64,000 nt of DNA from contig CALKZY010000018.1 in the NCBI GenBank assembly GCA_938002965.1, positions 186,001-250,000 on the forward strand, read 5' to 3'. The notes under the pieces were generated by a model, which saw only the letters and a program-made list of their open reading frames with translations, did not search any database and was not told the DNA's origin. Positions 57,353 to 64,000 of the stretch are shown here, in pieces; within the stretch, counting starts at the first letter, position 1, and each line of letters opens with the position of its first letter. Source of the stretch: an uncultured Acidimicrobiales bacterium (GTDB lineage Bacteria; Actinomycetota; Acidimicrobiia; Acidimicrobiales; SZUA-35). The position numbers and the translations under genes were made by a program.

Positions 57353-58896
57353 TTGCTCGTGCTCCGTTCCACCAGCTTTACCAGTTGCTCTCGCCGTTCG
57401 AGCGGTAGACCCCTACCTTCGGTCTCATACCCGTAATGGTCCCAGACCGAAGTCAACCGATTTCCACTGAGAAGCAGGTCGATCGCTTCGCCATCGACCA
57501 GTGCCGGATGGGCTTGACCGCAGGCGTGAGCCAAGTGAAGCAGCTCACGACGAAGATTCATAACGTAGTTGGCCACCCGCACAGACTTGTCGGTCGGGTC
57601 GAGGCCCCTGGTTAGCCACCGGCTATGGGTGGCGACCCCCGTCGGGCAGTGTCCGGTGTGACAAACTTGAGCCTGAATGCATCCGGCGGCCAGCATCACC
57701 TCGCGGCCTACGGCCAACATGTCGGCACCAAGGGTCATGGCCAGCAGGCCTTCAACCGGGAAGCCGAGCTTGCCAGCGCCGACCCATACCACTCGCTCGT
57801 GCATATTTCGTTGGGCGAACGACCGGTAGACCTCGGCCATCGCCACTCGATAGGGCAAAGACACGTGGTCGGAAAATGCCAGCGGTGCTGCTCCTGTCCC
57901 TCCTTCGCCGCCGTCGATGGCGATGAAATCGGGCCCTCGGCCGCTTTGGCTCATCTCTTCAGCCAGCTCGGTCCAGAATCGCCGGTCTCCTACTGCCGAC
58001 TTGATGCCTACCGGCACGCCGCAGGCATCAGACAGCGTTTCAACAAACGCGATCATCGACCGGACATCGCTAAACGCGCTGTGATGGGCGGGGCTGGCAA
58101 CAGTGACACCGACCTCAACACCCCGGGCTTCAGCAATCTCCGGAGTGACTTTCGCCGCCGGGAGGCGCCCTCCAAGTCCGGGTTTCGCCCCCTGGCTGAG
58201 TTTGACCTCGATGGCCTTGACTGCCGGGGTTCGTCCGACAAGATCAACGGCTTTGTCGAGGTCGAAACCACCGTCGGGCCGACGTGCCCCGAAATAGCCG
58301 GTACCAAGTTGAAAGATCAGGTCTCCACCGTGACGATGATGCTTGCTGACGCCACCCTCACCGGTGTTGTGTAGGCAGCCAGCGATGTCGGCCCCTCTGT
58401 TGAGCGCCTCGATTGCCGGACCCGACAGCGAGCCGAAACTCATGGCCGAAATATTGATAGCAGACGAAGGCCGAAAGGCCGACTCCCGGCCCCGCCATTC
58501 CCCTACGATCTTCCCGCACGGAACGTAAGTATCATCGCGCTGCTCATCTGACGAAACGTCACCGTTGACCGGCGGGCGATACGGAAAGGCGGCTTGTCGG
58601 ACGATCGGATATTGGGGCCGATCCATCTTGTTGTCCGTGCCAAACCCGAAGTACTGGTTCTCCTTCTTCGCCGTGGAATAGATCCAGCGGCGCTGATCTC
58701 GCGAGAACGGACGCTCCTCATCGTTGTCCGTGACAATGTATTGCCGAAGCTCCGGACCCAGCTTCTCCAAGAGGTACCGAAGCCGTCCGACAATCGGGTA
58801 GTTCCGTCTTATGGCGTGGCGCACCTGGACAACATCCTGAATGGCCAGGACAACGAGGATCACGATCACGATCGCCACTATCACGATGAAGGTTGT
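57349..58896 (-). CDS. FMN-binding glutamate synthase family protein
   Basis: NTGEGGVSKHHRHGGDLIFQLGTGYFGAR, KLSQGAKPGLGGRLPAAKVTPEIAEARGV, DFIAIDGGEGGTGAAPLAFSDHVSLP. Confidence 0.93.
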   Translation of the reverse strand, partial: TTFIVIVAIVIVILVVLAIQDVVQVRHAIRRNYPIVGRLRYLLEKLGPELRQYIVTDNDEERPFSRDQRRWIYSTAKKENQYFGFGTDNKMDRPQYPIVRQAAFPYRPPVNGDVSSDEQRDDTYVPCGKIVGEWRGRESAFRPSSAINISAMSFGSLSGPAIEALNRGADIAGCLHNTGEGGVSKHHRHGGDLIFQLGTGYFGARRPDGGFDLDKAVDLVGRTPAVKAIEVKLSQGAKPGLGGRLPAAKVTPEIAEARGVEVGVTVASPAHHSAFSDVRSMIAFVETLSDACGVPVGIKSAVGDRRFWTELAEEMSQSGRGPDFIAIDGGEGGTGAAPLAFSDHVSLPYRVAMAEVYRSFAQRNMHERVVWVGAGKLGFPVEGLLAMTLGADMLAVGREVMLAAGCIQAQVCHTGHCPTGVATHSRWLTRGLDPTDKSVRVANYVMNLRRELLHLAHACGQAHPALVDGEAIDLLLSGNRLTSVWDHYGYETEGRGLPLERREQLVKLVERSTSK

Positions 58897-58974
58897 CATT
58901 CCAGGCACGATAGCGAGCCGGGCCGTAGGAGCCGGGTTTCAACCAATCGGGTGAGCCGCCCGGACGGTACGCGA

Positions 58975-59868
58975 CTAGGCGTCGAGATATCGGGTGACGG
59001 CTACGCCAGCGCCAATAGCGCCGATAACCGCGCCGATCAAAAGGAGGATGACGCCGATACTCAGGACCTGGAGGTTGGGCACGGCGAAGTCCCGGAAGAC
59101 GTAACTGTCCAGCTCTTTGAAGAATCGGTCGGTGAGTCGATTCACGGCAAACACCGTGAATATCGACAAGAACGCGCCCATTAAGCCCTGAAGCAGGCCT
59201 TCGAGCATGAACGGGATACGGATAAACCACTTGGTGGCACCAACAAGGCGCATAACCTCGATCTCACGTCTTCGAGCAAAAACAGCGGTTCGAATCGAGT
59301 TGTACATCAACAGAGCAGCCGCGCCAGCAGCAAAAATAGCTGCCACCAGCATCACCGTCGACGAGCCCTGCGAAAACGTGCTGATAGCTCGAATATTGTC
59401 ACTGGCGAACTCGACGTCGCTGACCCCAGCGATGGTCTCGATTTCGGTCCCTAGCTCTCGTATCAGCTCAACGCTGGCATCACTGGGCTTGACCTGGAAC
59501 GAAGTCGGAAGGCTGTCCGGCTCGACCAGTTGGAGCAACTCGGGCTCCTCGGCGAAGAAGTTCTGGAACTCCTCATAGGTTGCTTCTCGGTCTATGTAGT
59601 CGGACGAGTCGACGAAGGGAGTCGAATCAAGGAAGTTCTGGACCGCCTGGATTTGCTCGTTCTGAATGTCGATGTCCAGCCACACCACGAACTCAACCTC
59701 GTTCTTGAACGAGGTGTTGATCCGATCGACGCCGCGCTGGACCAGAAGGGCGACGCCCATCAGAGACAGCGATACCGCGACCGTGAGAATGGTGGCGAGA
59801 CTTAGCGACGGGTTGCGGACAAGATTTTGCCCGGTTTCTTTGAATAGGTAGTCTATGCGAATTGCCAT
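58975..59868 (-). CDS. ftsX: Cell division protein FtsX
   Basis: Four-TM permease with large loop, IRTAVFARRREIEVMRLVGATKWFIRIPFMLEGLLQGLMGA; adjacent to ftsE. Confidence 0.94.
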   Translation of the reverse strand: MAIRIDYLFKETGQNLVRNPSLSLATILTVAVSLSLMGVALLVQRGVDRINTSFKNEVEFVVWLDIDIQNEQIQAVQNFLDSTPFVDSSDYIDREATYEEFQNFFAEEPELLQLVEPDSLPTSFQVKPSDASVELIRELGTEIETIAGVSDVEFASDNIRAISTFSQGSSTVMLVAAIFAAGAAALLMYNSIRTAVFARRREIEVMRLVGATKWFIRIPFMLEGLLQGLMGAFLSIFTVFAVNRLTDRFFKELDSYVFRDFAVPNLQVLSIGVILLLIGAVIGAIGAGVAVTRYLDA

Positions 59869-59907
59869 AAGGGTCTCGATCGCCGGTAGCGGCCGCCTCC
59901 GATGTCG

Positions 59908-60588
59908 TTACTCGTAGACGCCGCGGGCCTGGTCACGGACGATTGATCCGTGGGAAAGCTCGATGACTCGCTTGCGCATCGTGTCTACGATGCCGCGGTC
60001 ATGGCTGGCCATAACGACGGTGGTTCCGGTCTTGTTGATACGGTCCAGCAACCTCATGATGCCGATTGATGTTTGGGGGTCCAGGTTTCCCGTGGGCTCA
60101 TCGGCCAGCAGGATCAACGGGCGATTCACGAACGCTCTAGCGATGGACACACGTTGTTGCTCGCCGCCCGACAGTTGATCCGGATACTTGACCATCTTGT
60201 CGCCAAGTCCCACCAGTTCGCAGATGGCCGGCACCTGAGTCTTGATGACCCCTCGGGGGCGGCCGATGACCTCAAGGGCAAACGCCACGTTCTCGGCCAC
60301 CGTCTTGGTCGGAAGCAGTTTGAAGTCCTGGAAGATCGATCCGATGTTGCGACGCAGCATCGGCACCTTCCAGCCGGACATCTGTCCAATGTCCTTGCCT
60401 GCCACGAAGATTCGGCCGGTGTCGGGCTCTTCCTGTTTATTTAGAAGGCGGAGAAATGTCGACTTGCCCGATCCTGAGGGGCCAACGAGAAAGACGAACT
60501 CGCCCTTTGTGATGTCCACGTAGGCATCGAGCAATGCAGGGCGATCCTGTTGGGGATAGGCCTTCGAGACGCCTTCGAGTTTGATCAT
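59908..60588 (-). CDS. ftsE: Cell division ATP-binding protein FtsE
   Basis: [48 protein letters not shown]. Confidence 0.96.
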   Translation of the reverse strand: MIKLEGVSKAYPQQDRPALLDAYVDITKGEFVFLVGPSGSGKSTFLRLLNKQEEPDTGRIFVAGKDIGQMSGWKVPMLRRNIGSIFQDFKLLPTKTVAENVAFALEVIGRPRGVIKTQVPAICELVGLGDKMVKYPDQLSGGEQQRVSIARAFVNRPLILLADEPTGNLDPQTSIGIMRLLDRINKTGTTVVMASHDRGIVDTMRKRVIELSHGSIVRDQARGVYE

Positions 60589-60696
60589 GCAGCTGCCGCT
60601 TCCTTTGCCGTGGGGCCCATGTCCGGCCGACCGGGAGGTTCATTGCCATCGGTACCCCGACCTGGTGGTCGCACTTCAAGCACCAACCTCTCCAGC

Positions 60697-61809
60697 TTAG
60701 TTCTTGTCGCCGCCCGCTCGGCGCCATCTCAGCCAGGCTTCCATGAACTGGGCGACTTCGCCGCCGAGAACACCCTCCGGATTGCCCGAGGTAAAACCGC
60801 TTCGCTCGTCCTTGACCTGTTGATATGGCTGAAGGACATAGCTGCGAATCTGACTGCCCCACTCGACCTTTTTTGATTCGCCTGCCTCCTCGGCAAGCTT
60901 GGCCTGGCGTTTCTGGTGCTCAAGGTCGACAAGCTTCATCGCCAGCATCTGCATGCAGCGATCCTTATTCTGATGCTGGCTTCGTTCATTCTGGCAGGAA
61001 ACCACGATGCCGGTCGGTAGGTGGGTGATTCTGACGGCCGAGTCAGTTGTATTCACGTGCTGGCCACCCGCACCGGATGACCGGAACACATCGACCCGAA
61101 GATCCTTCTCGTCGATGTCCACCTGGTCGGCGGCGTCCTCTATGTAGGGAACCACCCCAAAGGAGGCAAAGGCAGTATGACGCCGAGCGTTGGAGTCAAA
61201 CGGTGAAATACGAACCAGGCGGTGCACTCCCCGCTCCGCTTGGAGCCAGCCGTAAGCGTGGCGGCCACGGATAACAAACTGGGCCGAGGTGATTCCCGCT
61301 TCCTGACCGGCTTGGCTGTCGGTCAACTCAAATTCGAAACCGCGATTCTGGGCCCATTTGCGGTACATGGCCAGCAGCATCTCAGCCCAGTCCTGGGAGT
61401 CGGTTCCGCCCGCACCCGAGTGGACCTCGCATACCGCGTCGCCCTCGTCGTAGGTTCCGGTGAACAGCGCTCGCAACTGTAGGGCCGAGAACTCGTCAGC
61501 CAATCGGCCCATAAGCTCACCGGCCTCGACCTCAAGGTCCTGATCCGACTCCTCCCGAGCCAGGTCGATCATGGTTGCCCCATCGTCGATCTCGCCTGAG
61601 AGCCGGTCAAACAGGTCCAAGTCGTCCTTAACGGCTGTGAACTCGGTTTGGACCACCCGCGCCCGTTCAGGGTCGTCCCACAGGTCTGGGCGTCCCATTT
61701 CGGTCTCCAACTGTGGCAGCCTGGCCCGAAGCTCCTCTATCCGCAGATAGGTGTGAGCCTCGTCCAGCTCATGCCGGAGCGCCTTGAGTTCCTCGGTTAG
61801 ATCGGCCAT
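60697..61809 (-). CDS. prfB: Peptide chain release factor 2
   Basis: RISPFDSNARRHTAFASFGVVP (SPF motif), SSGAGGQHVNTTDSAVRITHLPTGIVVSCQNERSQHQNKD (GGQ motif). Confidence 0.96.
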   Translation of the reverse strand: MADLTEELKALRHELDEAHTYLRIEELRARLPQLETEMGRPDLWDDPERARVVQTEFTAVKDDLDLFDRLSGEIDDGATMIDLAREESDQDLEVEAGELMGRLADEFSALQLRALFTGTYDEGDAVCEVHSGAGGTDSQDWAEMLLAMYRKWAQNRGFEFELTDSQAGQEAGITSAQFVIRGRHAYGWLQAERGVHRLVRISPFDSNARRHTAFASFGVVPYIEDAADQVDIDEKDLRVDVFRSSGAGGQHVNTTDSAVRITHLPTGIVVSCQNERSQHQNKDRCMQMLAMKLVDLEHQKRQAKLAEEAGESKKVEWGSQIRSYVLQPYQQVKDERSGFTSGNPEGVLGGEVAQFMEAWLRWRRAGGDKN

Positions 61810-61840
61810 CGTAGTTCGACGCTAGCAACGTCTGTGGCTG

Positions 61841-64000
61841 TCAGCCGTGACAGTGCTTGAACTTCTTGCCGCTGCCACAAGGACAAGGGGCGTTGCGCGG
61901 TGTCTTGTCCCAATCGTCTTTGACGAAAGGCTTGGCCGCGTCGGCTCCCGCCGCCTCAGGCTCGGCCTGGTCGGACCCCTCCTTCGAGGCGACGACATCG
62001 GTCGTTTCAAGCCTCTTGCCGGTGGGCGCCTGTGCAACCTGTGCCTGTTGAGCGCTTGGCTCCGCCCCGTTGTCCGACGGCGCTTCGGCGGCCGGCCCAT
62101 CCGTAGCCGGTGCATCGCTCTCAGCCGGCTTGGGCTGGACGACCTCGACGTGCATGATGTAACGGATGTAGTCAACATTGAGCGAGTGCATCATGTCTCT
62201 GAAGAGATCAAAGCCTTCGCTTTGCCACTCGGTCAACGGGTCGCGTTGGCCCATGGCTCGCAGGTTGATACCTTCCCGCAGGTGAGCCATCTCCGTCAGA
62301 TGATCACGCCAGCGTTGGTCGATCAGCTGGAGCATCACCTGGCGTTCGACCTGGCGCATGACAGTCTCGCCAAGCTCGGCTTCCCTGGCTAGGTAGCGTT
62401 CGCTTCCTTCGTCGCTAACTCGCTGGCGAAGCTGATCGATGGTGCGAGCCTCGAACAGTGACTTGCTGTCGTAGTCGGTATCCCAAAAGGTTTGCAGCTC
62501 GGTCACCATCGAGTCGAGGTCCCAGCTGTCGTCGAGCTCGGAGTAGCAGTGGGTGGCGACCAGTGATTCGGCAACGTCTTCAATAGCTCCAAGTGAATCT
62601 TCTCGAAGGTCACCTTCGTCCAGGATCTGATCTCGACGCTGGTAGATCACCTTTCGCTGCTGGTTGTAGACCTCGTCATACTTCAGCACGTTCTTGCGGG
62701 TCTCGGCGTTGCGTTGCTCGACGGTGTTCTGGGCTCGCTCGACCGACTTGGTCACCATGTTCGATTCGATGGGGACATCGTCGGGCAATGCCCGGTCCAT
62801 CACCCAGTTCATGGCACCGGTGGCGAAGATCCTCATGAGATCGTCTTCCAGCGACAGGTAGAATCGACTTTCACCCGGGTCACCCTGGCGACCCGAGCGG
62901 CCTCGCAGCTGGTCGTCGATTCGGCGGGCTTCGTGCCGTTCGGTAGCCAGCACGTACAGGCCACCGGCATCGCGCACCTCATCGCCCCCACGTTCACACA
63001 CCGGCTTCCAATGAGCCAGCCGTTTCTCGAAGTAGGCGTTGGCCTCTTCGTCTCCCGGTTCGAGACCTTCAGCGTTCATGTCGGCTTCGGCCAGCTTTTC
63101 GGGATTGCCGCCGAGCATGATGTCTACGCCACGACCGGCCATGTTGGTGGCCACGGTTACCGCTCCGGGCTGGCCCGCCTGAGCCACGATGTCAGCCTCA
63201 CGAAAGTGAGCCTTGGCGTTGAGTACTTCGTGGTTCACACCACGCTGAGTCATCATCCGACTCAACTTTTCGGACTTTTCCACCGAAGCCGTACCCACAA
63301 GCACCGGCTGACCGGCCGAGACTCGTTGCTCGATGTCGTCGATGACCGCCCCGAACTTGCCGTCTTCGGTCTTGTAGATCAGATCGGGCTGATCGAGGCG
63401 AACCAGTGGCTTATTGGTTGGGATCTGCACCACACTCAACCCGTAGGTGGTTTCCAGCTCGACGGCGTCGCCTTGAGCGGTGCCGGTCATGCCCGCCAGC
63501 TTGTCGTACAGCCGGAAGTAATTCTGGAGAGTCACAGTGGCCAGCGTTTGCTGCTCGTCCTTAATCTTGACGCTTTCCTTGGCTTCGACAGCCTGATGCA
63601 GACCATCTGACCAGCGGCGACCGTCGAGAACGCGACCAGTGAATTCGTCGACGATTCGAACCTCCCCGTCGGTCACCAGGTAGTCCTTGTCCCGCTGGAA
63701 GAGTTCCTTAGCCTTGAGCGCCGAGTTCAGCTGATGAACCAAATCACCTTGAACACCGGCGTAGAGGTTCTCGATGTCAAGCATGTCCTCTACTCGACTG
63801 ATTCCAGCCTCGGTAACCGCTACCAGGCGCTTTTCCTCGTCGACTTCGTAGTCCTCGTCACGTCGAAGTCTCTTGGCGATATCGGAGAACTGATAGTAGA
63901 TGTCGGCGGCGCCCCGCACCTTGCCGGAAATGATCAACGGCGTTCGGGCCTCATCGATGAGGATCGAGTCAATCTCGTCGATGATGGCGTAGCTGTGCTT
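61841..64000 (-). CDS. secA: Preprotein translocase subunit SecA (C-terminal part; 5' end beyond window)
   Basis: IVDEFTGRVLDGRRWSDGLHQAVEAKE, AGMTGTAQGDAVELETTYGLSVVQIPTNKP, VATNMAGRGVDIMLGGNPE, DQLRGRSGRQGDPGESRFYLSLEDDLMRIF, SEC-C motif PCPCGSGKKFKHCHG. Confidence 0.96.
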   Translation of the reverse strand, partial: KHSYAIIDEIDSILIDEARTPLIISGKVRGAADIYYQFSDIAKRLRRDEDYEVDEEKRLVAVTEAGISRVEDMLDIENLYAGVQGDLVHQLNSALKAKELFQRDKDYLVTDGEVRIVDEFTGRVLDGRRWSDGLHQAVEAKESVKIKDEQQTLATVTLQNYFRLYDKLAGMTGTAQGDAVELETTYGLSVVQIPTNKPLVRLDQPDLIYKTEDGKFGAVIDDIEQRVSAGQPVLVGTASVEKSEKLSRMMTQRGVNHEVLNAKAHFREADIVAQAGQPGAVTVATNMAGRGVDIMLGGNPEKLAEADMNAEGLEPGDEEANAYFEKRLAHWKPVCERGGDEVRDAGGLYVLATERHEARRIDDQLRGRSGRQGDPGESRFYLSLEDDLMRIFATGAMNWVMDRALPDDVPIESNMVTKSVERAQNTVEQRNAETRKNVLKYDEVYNQQRKVIYQRRDQILDEGDLREDSLGAIEDVAESLVATHCYSELDDSWDLDSMVTELQTFWDTDYDSKSLFEARTIDQLRQRVSDEGSERYLAREAELGETVMRQVERQVMLQLIDQRWRDHLTEMAHLREGINLRAMGQRDPLTEWQSEGFDLFRDMMHSLNVDYIRYIMHVEVVQPKPAESDAPATDGPAAEAPSDNGAEPSAQQAQVAQAPTGKRLETTDVVASKEGSDQAEPEAAGADAAKPFVKDDWDKTPRNAPCPCGSGKKFKHCHG

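Noticed and set aside
60697-61809. Possible programmed +1 frameshift in prfB
   Set aside because: The RF2 frame is continuous from MADLTEELKALRHEL to the stop with no in-frame UGA, so the classical RF2 autoregulatory frameshift is absent here.
1-64000. Search by eye for CRISPR arrays, transposases, integrases, phage genes and known defence systems
   Set aside because: No regularly spaced repeats or hallmark proteins seen. The DEAD/DEAH helicase at 43975-45624 stands alone without nuclease or methylase partners.

Overview
64 kb of high-GC chromosomal DNA. Protein content (FHA/STPK signalling proteins, F420/PNPOx-like protein, WS/DGAT, DUF2510, septum-formation family, SmpB/tmRNA, ClpP, FtsEX, PrfB, SecA) suggests an actinobacterium, possibly Acidimicrobiia-like; the taxonomy is inference only. 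Most of the window is ordinary metabolism and housekeeping: mutY, acyl-CoA dehydrogenases, biotin-dependent acyl-CoA carboxylase, an indolepyruvate:ferredoxin oxidoreductase-like fusion, DDAH-like, WS/DGAT, GntR, CoA-transferase, glnS, a three-subunit xanthine-dehydrogenase-type molybdoenzyme, ribH, a helicase, clpP, tRNA-Leu, rdgB-rph-murI, smpB-ssrA, ftsEX, prfB and secA. The main finding is that two genes split in the ORF track by an in-frame TGA are most simply read as selenoprotein genes. (1) A UGSC-motif protein at 671-1219 has its TGA at 980-982, followed directly by GSCTSC and a perfect 8-bp SECIS-like hairpin. (2) A PrdB/GrdB-like protein at 47823-48665 has its TGA at 48354-48356 in the motif VPI-U-PVCHQT, followed by a perfect 7-bp SECIS-like hairpin. 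No Sec machinery (selA, selB, selC, selD) was seen in the window. A second notable locus is a co-directional signalling cluster at 8.3-15.4 kb: a dual-FHA/trypsin-like membrane protein, a Ser/Thr kinase with an FN3-type ectodomain, a small zinc-ribbon-like protein, and a membrane pseudokinase that has lost the HRD and DFG aspartates. Other observations are a frameshifted Mug/TDG gene at an A5 tract, a Gln-rich tail on GlnRS, and several strong palindromes in intergenic regions. No CRISPR array, transposase, prophage or rRNA was recognised.
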